From NCBI RefSeq assembly GCF_900188415.1, contig NZ_FZNV01000005.1, positions 62,001 to 126,000 on the forward strand: DNA of 64,000 nt, read 5' to 3'. The first letter of the stretch is position 1, and the number at the start of each line of letters is the position of its first letter. Under the pieces are notes generated by a model. The model searched no databases. It was not told where the DNA came from and saw nothing but the letters and a program-made list of their open reading frames with translations. The translations under genes were made by a program, and so were the position numbers. This document shows positions 8,894 to 18,179 of this stretch, piece by piece. This stretch comes from Maribacter sedimenticola. GTDB taxonomy: Bacteria > Bacteroidota > Bacteroidia > Flavobacteriales > Flavobacteriaceae.

Positions 8894-10642
8894 ATGAAAA
8901 CATTTAAATTAAAAAAAACGTCGTTACTCTTAGGCGCGTTGCTTCTAGCATCGATGTCATGTAGCGATGAATTTTTGCAGGTAGCCCCAACGGACTCCCT
9001 TGCAGATTCACAGGTTAGTACCAAGGCAGGTATTGACGGTTTATTGATCGGTACATATTCTGCCCTGAACGGAGTTTTTGGAAATAGATTTGAAGGTCCT
9101 AACCACTGGGCCACAGGATCAGTTGTTGGTGGAGATGCCAACAAAGGAACAGATGCAGGGGATTATAGCTCCCTTAATCCCATTCAACGTTATGAGGCCA
9201 GTCCCGTAGACCCTAACAATGATTTTAACAATCTTTGGAGAGGTAGGTATGAAGGGGTAAGCCGTGCCAATAAGGTGTTATCGGCCATTGCCAATTCCAC
9301 TGAATTGACCGCTGCAGATGCTACAAGACTTTCTGGGGAAGCTAGAATGTTAAGGGGCCACTTTTATTTTGACCTTAAAAAGCATTTTAACAATATTGTT
9401 GTTTTTGATGAAACCGTAGCTCCAGAAGATTTGGCAACATTGCCAAATAATGGTGATGCTTGGGCTATCATTGAATCTGATCTTCAATATGCCTATGACA
9501 ACTTACCTGCGGTAAACGGTGCCGGTAGAGTAAACAAATGGGCAGCAGGAGCACTTTTGGCAAAGGCCAAATTATACCAACAAAAATTTGGTGAAGCCAA
9601 GGACTTGTTTGACGATGTAATTGAAAATGGTGTAACATCCAACGGTCTTAAGTATGATCTGTTAGATGATTACGCGCAAATTTACAATGCAGAAAATGAC
9701 AACCATGCAGAAGCCGTCTTTGATGTGGAATCTGCAAATAATACGGGTAACGTACAAAATGCAAATGCCTTTGACGACTTGAACTACCCTTATAATACCG
9801 GTCCTGATGGTCCTGGTAACTGCTGTGGATTCTTTCAACCAAGTTTTGAAATGGCAAATTCATATAGAACAGGTGCAGACGGACTTCCTTTATTGGATAA
9901 ATCATATAACAACCCAGAAAATGTGGTGAAAAATGATTTTGGTCTGGAAGCGGATGAACCGTTCGTTGAAGATGATGGTCCGTTAGATCCTAGAATTGAT
10001 CATGCTATAGGAAGAAGAGGTATTCCTTATTTAGATTGGATAGAACATCCAGGTAAAGCTTGGATCCGTAGCCAACCTTATGCCGGTCCCTATTCCCCTA
10101 AAAAGTATATCTATTACAGAAGTCAGGAAAATAGCTTTACGGATGGTAGTTCCTGGACACGTGGTTATGCAACAATGAACTATACCATCATCCGTTTTGC
10201 AGATGTACTTCTAATGGCTGCAGAAGCAGAAATTGAAGCACCGGGCGGTTCATTGGACAAAGCATTGGAATATGTAAATAGAGTGAGAAGAAGAGCTGCA
10301 AATTCAGAACATTGGGTAAAAGAATATGATTCTGATGAGAATGCCGCAAATTATGTAATTTCTGAATATACGTCGTTTCCAAATGCAGATTTTGCTAGGG
10401 ATGCCGTACGTTTTGAAAGAAAACTTGAACTTTCTGGCGAAGGTCACCGTTTCTTTGATTTAGTAAGATGGGGTGTTGCAGCAGAAGAGCTTAATGAATA
10501 TTTGGATTATGAATCTACATTACTGGTAACCAAGTTTGGTGGTGCTAGTTTCGTAGCTGGGAAAAATGAGTACTTCCCTATTCCACAAGCTCAAATTGAT
10601 ATTACTGGTTCTGATGTCCTACAACAAAATCCAGGATATTAA
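8894..10642 (+). CDS. SusD/RagB-family surface lipoprotein (copy 1)
   Basis: A 582-residue ligand-capturing lid for the preceding SusC. The lipobox ends at Cys23 (LLLASMSC) and is followed by SDEF, which resembles the flavobacterial lipoprotein surface-export signal. The SusD N-terminal TPR-like region includes ANKVLSAIAN and GEARMLRGHFYFDLKKHF. The C-terminal part includes IRFADVLLMAAEAEIE, ALEYVNRVRRRA, FERKLELSGEGHRFFDLVRW and KNEYFPIPQAQI, all typical of RagB/SusD. It is 57 bases after susC and followed by a strong terminator, so susC-susD forms one unit. Confidence 0.95.
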   Translation: MKTFKLKKTSLLLGALLLASMSCSDEFLQVAPTDSLADSQVSTKAGIDGLLIGTYSALNGVFGNRFEGPNHWATGSVVGGDANKGTDAGDYSSLNPIQRYEASPVDPNNDFNNLWRGRYEGVSRANKVLSAIANSTELTAADATRLSGEARMLRGHFYFDLKKHFNNIVVFDETVAPEDLATLPNNGDAWAIIESDLQYAYDNLPAVNGAGRVNKWAAGALLAKAKLYQQKFGEAKDLFDDVIENGVTSNGLKYDLLDDYAQIYNAENDNHAEAVFDVESANNTGNVQNANAFDDLNYPYNTGPDGPGNCCGFFQPSFEMANSYRTGADGLPLLDKSYNNPENVVKNDFGLEADEPFVEDDGPLDPRIDHAIGRRGIPYLDWIEHPGKAWIRSQPYAGPYSPKKYIYYRSQENSFTDGSSWTRGYATMNYTIIRFADVLLMAAEAEIEAPGGSLDKALEYVNRVRRRAANSEHWVKEYDSDENAANYVISEYTSFPNADFARDAVRFERKLELSGEGHRFFDLVRWGVAAEELNEYLDYESTLLVTKFGGASFVAGKNEYFPIPQAQIDITGSDVLQQNPGY

Positions 10643-10668
10643 TTCATAGAAATCACTATTGAATACAT

Positions 10669-10698
10669 AAAAAAGGCTACCAATCATGGTAGCCTTTT
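10669..10698 (+). terminator. Rho-independent terminator after susC-susD 1
   Basis: Seven-base GC-rich stem GGCTACC (10675-10681) / GGTAGCC (10688-10694) with a 6-base loop, preceded by six A and followed by TTTTCTTT. It separates the SusCD pair from the next gene. Confidence 0.85.
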
Positions 10699-10700
10699 CT

Positions 10701-10731
10701 TTGTAAATCTTTTTATGTTCCCGCATATTTG
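10701..10731 (+). promoter_or_regulatory. Candidate promoter of the first FG-GAP/ASPIC lipoprotein gene
   Basis: TTG at 10701-10703, a 20-base spacer, and CATATTTG at 10724-10731 (7 of 8 to TAnnTTTG). Transcription would start near 10738, just before the ATG at 10748. It lies immediately after the terminator, where a new promoter is needed. Confidence 0.4.
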
Positions 10732-10747
10732 TATATGCACATTAATA

Positions 10748-13700
10748 ATGAAAATGAATAGATTACCACAACCCCTATTTCTATTATGTAGTTTTTTCCT
10801 ATACTTGGGATGCAATGATAATAATCCCAAAAAACTTTTTACAGTCCTTGATGCAACTACCACCGGATTAAATTTTTCCAATCCCATTTTTGAGAATGAT
10901 TCCATAAATATTATTGACAATGAATTTGTATACAACGGTGCCGGTGTAGCCATTGCAGATATAAATGGTGACGGTCTTGATGATATTTTCCTAGCTGGAA
11001 ATCAGGTAGACAATGCCTTGTTTTTAAATGAAGGAAATTTAAAATTCAGAGATGTAAGCAAGGAATCAAACATTGGTAAGACAGATAGTTTACAATGGTC
11101 ATCCGGAGTCACAGTTCTTGACATTAATTTAGATGGTCTTCAAGATATCTATGTTTGTAATACTTTCAGAAAAGATAGTACTCAAAGAAAAAACTTATTA
11201 TTTATAAACCAAGGAAACAACAATAAAAACGTTCCGGTTTTTAAGGAAGAAGCTTCCAAGTATGGATTGGATGATACAACATATTCCTCGCACGCCCAAT
11301 TTTTTGATTATGATAATGATGGTGATTTAGATGTTTTTATTGGGGTTAACCGTATAGAAGGCATCAACCCAAATCAGTTTAGTCCCTTAACAGATGATGG
11401 CACCTCTAAAAGCAAAGATATTTTATATGAAAATGTATTTGTAGATAGCATATCAGAACCAAGGTTCATAGATGTATCGACCAAGGCAGGCATACGCTAT
11501 CATGGTTACAGTCATAGTACGCTCATACATGATTTTAATGAAGATGGTTGGTTGGACATTTACGTGGCCAATGACTTTTTAAGCAACGACCTAATTTACA
11601 TCAACAATAAAGATGGATCATTTACCAATAAGGCGGGAGATATATTTAAACACTTTAGCCTTTCATCCATGGGCAGTGATATTACTGATGTGGATAACGA
11701 TGGGCGCATGGATATATTTACCACAGAAATGCAGCCCTACTATAACAAAAGAAAAAAACTTTTTCAGGGCCCGAGCAGTTATCAAAAAGAAATTTTTACC
11801 AAGAAATTTTTATATGAACACCAGTATACCAGGAATACTTTACAGCAAAACCTTGGTGTAAGTCCAGAAACAGGTCTACCCATATTTGGTGAAATTGGCA
11901 TGTATATGGGCATACAGGAAACAGATTGGAGCTGGGCTCCATTATTTGCTGATTTTGACAACGATAGTTGGAAAGATTTGCTCATCACCAATGGATTCCC
12001 AAAAGATGTGACCGATCGTGATTTTGGTGATTTTAGAATCTCGGCAAGTAGATTGGTAAGCAAACAAACCTTGATCGATGCCATACCTGAAATTAAAATT
12101 CCAAATTTCATCTTTAAAAATATAGAGGGGAAAATGTTTTATGATGCTACCCAAGATTGGGGACTGGACTTCGGTACATTCTCTAATGGTGCGGCTTATG
12201 GAGACCTTGATAATGATGGGGATTTGGATCTTGTCATCAACAATATTAACGACCCGGTCTTACTTTTGGAAAACAATGCTAACGAATTGTTTCCTGAAAA
12301 GAATTACCTAAGAATAAAGCTATCCGGGGATAAAAAAAATCCAGAAGCATTTGGTAGTACCATAGTAACTTATTACGGTAATAAGGTACAGCGACAGTCA
12401 CTTTTAACGGGAAGGGGTTATTTATCTCAGCCAGAGAAAACGTTCCATGTGGGTTTAGGAAAATTCCAAAAAGTGGATAGCCTAAAAATTATTTGGCCAA
12501 ATGGTGACATTCAGCTTGAAATAAACCCTGCTCTTAATAAACTAAACGAATATACGTACCGTCCTGTCAACAAATTATCACTTCTAAAAAAGAATCCGGT
12601 TTTTAAAAAAGCTTCGCAAAACTTGGGCTTAAACCATGTCACTAAGGATGATGACTTTATCGATTTCAACTTTCAAAGAACCATACCGCATAAATTTTCA
12701 CAATATGGTCCATCTATCGCTGTAGGTGATATTAATGGAGATGGCTTAGACGATATATTCATTGCAGCAAGTAGAGGGCAAGAGGAAACTTGGTTTATAC
12801 AAACCGCTAATAGCACATTTAAAAAAACTATGGTATCCTATAAAAGTGATGAAAAATTAGAAGATGATTCCGGTTCATTATTATTTGATGCCGATAATGA
12901 TGGAGACTTAGATCTTTATTTGGCAAGAGGTAGCGCCCAATATCCTGCAGGTCATGAATTATATAAGGATAAATTATTATTGAATGATGGATTTGGAAAT
13001 TTTACAGAAGCCACCAATTCTATCCCAAATATGTTTTCAAATACAAATTGTGTAAAAGCTGCCGATATTGACAAAGATGGCGACCTAGACCTTTTTGTAG
13101 GTAGTAGGGTTTTACCATTTTCTTACCCTTCTGCGGATAGATCGTACATTTTGGAAAATCAATCCAACGGAACTGATATAAAATTTGTAGATGCTACTTC
13201 CAAAATTAATGCAGATTTAAAGTTTCCAGGATTGATAAGTGATGCCATATGGTCCGATTTTAACAATGATTTTTGGCCAGATTTAATATTGGTCGGTGAA
13301 TGGATGCCCATTAGGTTCTTTGAAAATAAAAACGGAACCCTCATAGAACAAAAGGAAAATGCCAATATACAAGATAAACATGGCTGGTGGAACAGTATAG
13401 CTGCTGGAGATTTGGATAATGACGGTGATGTAGATTATGTAGTTGGCAATGTTGGCCGTAATTTAAATTTCACAGGAACCAAAGAGCAGCCTGTAAGGCT
13501 TTATGCCAAGGATTTGGATAATAATGGTACCATAGACCCCCTTTTATCATTTTATCTCAGGGATAGTCTTGGGACCAAAAAAGAATATCTGTACCACCCC
13601 TGGCAAGATGTTACCAAACAATATGTTGGCATTAGAAAAAAATATAATTCATTTGGTGAATTTGGTGCAGCCACTCTAGCAGAAATGTTCAATGATGGGC

Positions 13701-14311
13701 TATTGCAAGATGCCGTAAAACTTAAACTCAATTACATGGAAACTTCTTTAATAGAAAATATGGGAAGTGGCAAATTTAAGATTCATGCATTACCTATAGC
13801 AAGTCAATATGCACCAATTTACGGTATTATGCTACAAGATATTAACGCTAATGGATTCTTGGATGTTATGCTTGTGGGCAATGATTTCGGAATGGAAGTA
13901 CAACAAGGTATGGCAGATGCTTTCAACGGGCTTTTAATTAAGAATGAAGGTAATTTAAAATTAAGCCCCGTATCTCTTGAAGATTCACATTTTTGGGTAC
14001 CTGGTGACGCAAAATCATTGGTAAATGTGCACTTACAGGACAATAAGGAATTGGTTATAGCTTCGCAAAATAATGATTCATTGAAAATCCATGAATATAA
14101 TGACCAAAGAATAGGCTCACCTATCAATTTTAAACATGGTGAAGTAAAGGCACGTATAACGTTTAAAAATGGAAGAAAAAGAATTCAGGAAGTGTATTGG
14201 GGCAATAGTTTCAATTCTCAGTTCACACCACGTGTGTTCATGACCGCTAGCGTAAAGGAACTAGACTTTTACGACGTAAACGGGGCAATAACCAGAAATA
14301 TCATGAATTAA
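10748..14311 (+). CDS. Large FG-GAP/VCBS-repeat lipoprotein with central ASPIC/UnbV domain (copy 1)
   Basis: A 1187-residue predicted lipoprotein (Cys22; C-N-D-N-N start is rich in acidic/amide residues, possibly surface-exposed). Seven DxDxDG-type Ca-binding motifs (DINGDGLDDIF through DLDNDGDLDLVI) lie in residues ~70-500. An ASPIC/UnbV domain follows (about 518-595; GRGYLSQPEKTFHVGLG and IIWPNGD), then seven more motifs (DINGDGLDDIFI through DINANGFLDVML). This suggests two seven-bladed beta-propellers joined by the ASPIC domain. Function is unknown; such CRTAC1-like proteins bind calcium and are thought to mediate adhesion or ligand binding. An upstream ATG at 10715 is in frame, but 10748 directly precedes the signal peptide and follows the candidate promoter. 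Confidence 0.85.
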   Translation: MKMNRLPQPLFLLCSFFLYLGCNDNNPKKLFTVLDATTTGLNFSNPIFENDSINIIDNEFVYNGAGVAIADINGDGLDDIFLAGNQVDNALFLNEGNLKFRDVSKESNIGKTDSLQWSSGVTVLDINLDGLQDIYVCNTFRKDSTQRKNLLFINQGNNNKNVPVFKEEASKYGLDDTTYSSHAQFFDYDNDGDLDVFIGVNRIEGINPNQFSPLTDDGTSKSKDILYENVFVDSISEPRFIDVSTKAGIRYHGYSHSTLIHDFNEDGWLDIYVANDFLSNDLIYINNKDGSFTNKAGDIFKHFSLSSMGSDITDVDNDGRMDIFTTEMQPYYNKRKKLFQGPSSYQKEIFTKKFLYEHQYTRNTLQQNLGVSPETGLPIFGEIGMYMGIQETDWSWAPLFADFDNDSWKDLLITNGFPKDVTDRDFGDFRISASRLVSKQTLIDAIPEIKIPNFIFKNIEGKMFYDATQDWGLDFGTFSNGAAYGDLDNDGDLDLVINNINDPVLLLENNANELFPEKNYLRIKLSGDKKNPEAFGSTIVTYYGNKVQRQSLLTGRGYLSQPEKTFHVGLGKFQKVDSLKIIWPNGDIQLEINPALNKLNEYTYRPVNKLSLLKKNPVFKKASQNLGLNHVTKDDDFIDFNFQRTIPHKFSQYGPSIAVGDINGDGLDDIFIAASRGQEETWFIQTANSTFKKTMVSYKSDEKLEDDSGSLLFDADNDGDLDLYLARGSAQYPAGHELYKDKLLLNDGFGNFTEATNSIPNMFSNTNCVKAADIDKDGDLDLFVGSRVLPFSYPSADRSYILENQSNGTDIKFVDATSKINADLKFPGLISDAIWSDFNNDFWPDLILVGEWMPIRFFENKNGTLIEQKENANIQDKHGWWNSIAAGDLDNDGDVDYVVGNVGRNLNFTGTKEQPVRLYAKDLDNNGTIDPLLSFYLRDSLGTKKEYLYHPWQDVTKQYVGIRKKYNSFGEFGAATLAEMFNDGLLQDAVKLKLNYMETSLIENMGSGKFKIHALPIASQYAPIYGIMLQDINANGFLDVMLVGNDFGMEVQQGMADAFNGLLIKNEGNLKLSPVSLEDSHFWVPGDAKSLVNVHLQDNKELVIASQNNDSLKIHEYNDQRIGSPINFKHGEVKARITFKNGRKRIQEVYWGNSFNSQFTPRVFMTASVKELDFYDVNGAITRNIMN

Positions 14312-14405
14312 ATAGGACACCTTTAAAACAATATATTAACTGAATTTAAATACTACTATTTACTTCACATGTTTATACAGTAAATTATGAAAGTTTACAA
14401 CCGTG

Positions 14406-14429
14406 TATTTTAAAATTCAGCGTAAATTA
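14406..14429 (+). repeat. Shared upstream box, copy A (TATTTTAAAAT-N4-CGTAAATTA)
   Basis: 11 bases at 14406-14416, four variable bases, and 9 bases at 14421-14429, all identical to the copy at 18048-18071. It ends 29 bases before the second lipoprotein start. A further GTAAATTA lies at 14380-14387. Candidate common regulator or promoter element. Confidence 0.45.
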
Positions 14430-14458
14430 AGGGTGTCATTTAAACCAATCTATACCAA

Positions 14459-17400
14459 ATGCGTTTTCTATCAACCTTTACAATTCTAATTACATTTCTT
14501 GTTTTATGTTCATGCACAGAAGATCCCAAGACCTTGTTTGAAACTCTTCCGGCATCTGAAACGGGAATTGAATTCAATAATCTTATCGTTGAGACAGATA
14601 GCTTTAATATTCTTACCAGTGAATATATTTTTAACGGTGGCGGTGTAGCCATTGGTGATTTCAACAATGATGACAAACCAGATATTTTCTTCAGCGGAAA
14701 TCAAGTACCCAACAAATTATACTTGAACCAGGGAAATTTTAAATTCAAGGATGTTTCAAAGGAAGCAGGTATAGAATCTATAAATACTTGGAATACCGGT
14801 ATTGCACTTGCGGATATCAATAACGATGGGTTTTTGGATATATATGTGTGTTCTGCAATGCTTAACGAAGAAGAGAATAAAAAAAACCTTCTCTTCATTA
14901 ACCAAGGATTAAATAATAACCAAGTTCCAGTATTCTCAAATAAGGCGGAAGAATACGGTATTGAAGAATCGGGCAACAGTATGGGAGCCACATTTTTTGA
15001 TTACAATAAGGACGGTCTTTTAGACCTATATGTATTAAACAATGTGGATATACATGTACTTCCTGCAAATTATCGTAAAAAAACAACTGATGGATCTGCC
15101 CTTAGTAATGACAGGTTATACAAAAATAATGGTAACGGCACATTTACAGATGTTACCCTAGAAGCAGGTATTACTATAGAAGGTTATGGTTTAGGTTTAG
15201 CTATTTCAGATTTGAATTATGATGGTTGGCCGGACATTTATGTCAGTAATGACTACTTGACCAATGATGTTCTTTACATTAACAACCAAGATGGCACGTT
15301 TAGTAATAAAATCAAGGAGCAGGTAAAACACCAGAGTAAATTCTCTATGGGCAATGACATCTCGGATTTTAACAATGATGGCTATCTGGACATTCTGACC
15401 TTGGACATGCTTGGAGAAACCAATCAAAGACTTAAAACTACATTATCAGGACATAAGTATACAGAATATATTCTTAATGAAAGGTATGACTATGAATATC
15501 AGCACACTAGGAATATGCTTCAAAAAGGCAATGGTAGTAATCTTCCTTTTAGTGAAATAGGATTATTGGCAGGAGTATCCAAAACAGATTGGAGCTGGTC
15601 TCCCCTATTTGCAGATATGGACAATGATGGCTATAAGGATATTTTGATCACCAATGGTTTTCCCAGGGATATTACCGACCTTGATTTTGGTGATTTTAAG
15701 TTTAATGTTAGTAGATATTTAAGTCCTGCACAAATCTTGGATTCTATTCCAAAAATTAAAATACCCAATTATGCCTTTAAAAACAACGGAAATAATACGT
15801 TTGAAGATGTGAGTACTACTTGGGGACTTGGGGTTCCATCATTTTCCAACGGGGCTGCATTTGCAGATTTAGACAATGATGGTGACTTGGATTATGTCGT
15901 AAACAATATAAATGACAAAGCTTTGCTTTTTAGAAACACCGCAGATAAGCTAGATCAAAAAAAACATAATTTTTTGACCATAAAGCTAACTGCAAACAAT
16001 GCCCTTACTGTTGGTGCCAAATTGGTTCTAACATTGTCAGACGGCACATTTCAGTACCATGAACACAATACCTATAGGGGCTATATGTCCACAGTAGAAG
16101 ATATTGTTCATTTTGGTTTGGGTCAAAATAACGAAATACAAAGTGTGGAGGTGTTATGGCCAGATGGCAAATTTCAAAAATTGGACAATATTAAGGCCAA
16201 TGAAAAAATAGTACTGGAACACGCAAATGCAGCTTTGGTTTCATTGAATGAACTAAAATTTCCCCTAGCCCAAAATCTCCCTGAAACAATTTTCCAGGAA
16301 GTCTCAAAATCCATTGGCATACAATTTAAACATGTGGAAACGGATAAGATAGATTTTAATATTCAGCGAACGTTACCGCACAAGCTTACACAAAATGGCC
16401 CGCAAATTGCCGTGGCGGATATTAATGGTGATGGCACGGAAGACTTCATTATAGGAAGTTCTTCCGGAACTTCGCCACAATTGTTCACACAGGATACCAA
16501 CGGTACTTTTAGTCAACGATCTCTATATATCGATGAGGAAGATTTTAAGTTTGAAGAAGAGAGTATAGTATTTTTCGATTTGGAGAACGATGGCGATTTA
16601 GATCTATATCTAGTATCTGGCAGTAATGAATTTGCTTTGGGCGACACATCTTATAACGACCAACTTTTACTCAATGATGGTAATGGTAATTTCACTCAAT
16701 CCAAAAACAAAGCACCTGAAATAAACTCAAGCGGATCGGTAGTCATAGCCAATGATTTTGACAAAGATGGCTTTACAGACCTTTTTATTGGAGGACGAAC
16801 ACCTTATGGCCAATACCCTACCCCAGAAAAAAGTTATTTATTAAAAAACATAAACGGAACCTTAAAAGATGTTACCAATGAACTAGCTCCCCAAATAAAT
16901 GAACTGGGTATGGTAACGGATGCTATTTGGGCAGATGTGGACATGGATAATTATGATGATCTTATAGTAGTAGGTGAGCTAATGCCCATTTCTATTTTTA
17001 AGAATAATGGTAGTGGTTTTCAAAAGCTAGAAAACACGGGAGTTGATAATTTACGTGGTTGGTGGGAAAGTATTTCTAAAGTTGATATGGACAATGATGG
17101 AGATCTGGATTTTATAATAGGCAATTTAGGTACCAATAATTTTTACCGCCCAACACTGGAAAGACCTACTACGGTGATCGCCAAGGATTTTGACAATAAT
17201 GGTACCATAGACCCTGTTGTATTTTCCTATTTTAAAGAAAGCTTTGAAAATCCGGTCCAAAAATCTTTTCCTGTACATTTTTGGGCGGACTTAAATGGGC
17301 AAAGTCCTATGTTCCGCGCAAAATTCAATTCGTTTAAATCATATTCCAAAGCAACAATCAAAAATCTTTTCAATGAAAGTGAAATAAAAGGCGCAACTAC

Positions 17401-17788
17401 ATTGACCGCAAATTTTGATAAAAGTATTTTTCTTGAGAATCTTGGCAATGGAACTTTTAGTCATTCCGAATTACCTATAGAAGCTCAATTTGCCCCAATC
17501 AACGACATAGCTATCCTAGATTATAATAATGACTCATTAAAAGATATCCTTTTGGTTGGAAACAATTTTGGAAATGAGGTATTTATAGGTAGAAATGATG
17601 CATTTAACGGTTTGCTTATAAAGAATGAAGGAAACGGTAAATTAACCACCATACCAACTCCGGAAAGTGGGTTTTTAGTACCTGGAGATTCAAAAAGCAT
17701 GGCTATCGTTAACAGCAATAAAGAAAAATTCCCATATTATATAGTTACCCAAAACAGGGATTCCCTAAAGGTATTTCAGAAAAATTAA
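14459..17788 (+). CDS. Large FG-GAP/VCBS-repeat lipoprotein with central ASPIC/UnbV domain (copy 2)
   Basis: A 1109-residue paralogue of the preceding protein with the same plan. Lipobox LCSC gives Cys19, followed by TED (acidic, compatible with surface export). Seven Ca-binding motifs (DFNNDDKPDIFF to DLDNDGDLDYVV) precede an ASPIC/UnbV domain (about 504-580, with TYRGYMSTVEDIVHFGLG and VLWPDGK). Seven more motifs follow (DINGDGTEDFII to DYNNDSLKDILL). Both copies share segments such as TDWSWxPLFAD and ITNGFPxD. Because the copies diverge clearly, the duplication is old. A 147-base gap with the shared box separates it from copy 1, so it may have its own promoter. Function is unknown; ligand capture alongside the flanking SusCD pairs is inference. 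Confidence 0.85.
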   Translation: MRFLSTFTILITFLVLCSCTEDPKTLFETLPASETGIEFNNLIVETDSFNILTSEYIFNGGGVAIGDFNNDDKPDIFFSGNQVPNKLYLNQGNFKFKDVSKEAGIESINTWNTGIALADINNDGFLDIYVCSAMLNEEENKKNLLFINQGLNNNQVPVFSNKAEEYGIEESGNSMGATFFDYNKDGLLDLYVLNNVDIHVLPANYRKKTTDGSALSNDRLYKNNGNGTFTDVTLEAGITIEGYGLGLAISDLNYDGWPDIYVSNDYLTNDVLYINNQDGTFSNKIKEQVKHQSKFSMGNDISDFNNDGYLDILTLDMLGETNQRLKTTLSGHKYTEYILNERYDYEYQHTRNMLQKGNGSNLPFSEIGLLAGVSKTDWSWSPLFADMDNDGYKDILITNGFPRDITDLDFGDFKFNVSRYLSPAQILDSIPKIKIPNYAFKNNGNNTFEDVSTTWGLGVPSFSNGAAFADLDNDGDLDYVVNNINDKALLFRNTADKLDQKKHNFLTIKLTANNALTVGAKLVLTLSDGTFQYHEHNTYRGYMSTVEDIVHFGLGQNNEIQSVEVLWPDGKFQKLDNIKANEKIVLEHANAALVSLNELKFPLAQNLPETIFQEVSKSIGIQFKHVETDKIDFNIQRTLPHKLTQNGPQIAVADINGDGTEDFIIGSSSGTSPQLFTQDTNGTFSQRSLYIDEEDFKFEEESIVFFDLENDGDLDLYLVSGSNEFALGDTSYNDQLLLNDGNGNFTQSKNKAPEINSSGSVVIANDFDKDGFTDLFIGGRTPYGQYPTPEKSYLLKNINGTLKDVTNELAPQINELGMVTDAIWADVDMDNYDDLIVVGELMPISIFKNNGSGFQKLENTGVDNLRGWWESISKVDMDNDGDLDFIIGNLGTNNFYRPTLERPTTVIAKDFDNNGTIDPVVFSYFKESFENPVQKSFPVHFWADLNGQSPMFRAKFNSFKSYSKATIKNLFNESEIKGATTLTANFDKSIFLENLGNGTFSHSELPIEAQFAPINDIAILDYNNDSLKDILLVGNNFGNEVFIGRNDAFNGLLIKNEGNGKLTTIPTPESGFLVPGDSKSMAIVNSNKEKFPYYIVTQNRDSLKVFQKN

Positions 17789-17810
17789 TACGTTTACGAC
17801 ACCTTAAAAT

Positions 17811-17845
17811 ATCGGTTGGTAAAACAAGAAAGTTTACCAACCGAT
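17811..17845 (+). terminator. Hairpin terminator after the second lipoprotein gene
   Basis: Perfect 13-base arms ATCGGTTGGTAAA (17811-17823) and TTTACCAACCGAT (17833-17845) with a 9-base loop. It is followed by AATATTTTGG, only a weak T-run, so termination may be partial. Confidence 0.65.
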
Positions 17846-18047
17846 AATATTTTGGTTAAATACTGCCATAAGTGGATTCTCTAATTGAGATTTAGAATAA
17901 TATCACATTCCCGTTAATTAAATTATCGTTATTTATTTAGCATTTTAGTAACCAATAGATGTAATCTTCCCCATTTATCACTGTAGGATTTTACGACCAA
18001 CAACATCTCATAGACGATAAACGCCATTCCTAAATAGCTTAATGCAA

Positions 18048-18071
18048 TATTTTAAAATATAACGTAAATTA
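18048..18071 (+). repeat. Shared upstream box, copy B (TATTTTAAAAT-N4-CGTAAATTA)
   Basis: Identical in both conserved blocks to 14406-14429, ending 108 bases before the second susC start. Its middle also contains TATAACGT (18058-18065), the half-site of the inverted repeat upstream of the first susC. Confidence 0.45.
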
Positions 18072-18179
18072 TTGGTTATTTCATAAAATATTAACTAATA
18101 TTATGATAATTTAATATAATTTTTAACCTTGATTAAGAATTATTAATAAATCAACAATTTAACTAAACAACAACTTATT

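Larger units (their letters stand above)
17789..18179 (+). other. Non-coding region upstream of the second susC
   Basis: 391 bases without a credible gene. In order it holds the terminator hairpin of the lipoprotein gene (17811-17845), a featureless AT-rich stretch, the shared box (18048-18071), and a weak -7-like TAACCTTG (18124-18131, 7 of 8). The final bases resemble the leader of the first susC. Confidence 0.6.

Noticed and set aside
5525-10642. A classical polysaccharide utilisation locus
   Set aside because: SusC and SusD are present, but no glycoside hydrolase, lyase, sulfatase or dedicated regulator lies in the flanking 20 kb; SusCD pairs also import non-carbohydrate ligands.
14229-14234. 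CACGTG in a partly palindromic context as a possible parS site
   Set aside because: It lies inside a coding sequence 37 kb from parAB and does not match the full 16-base parS consensus.
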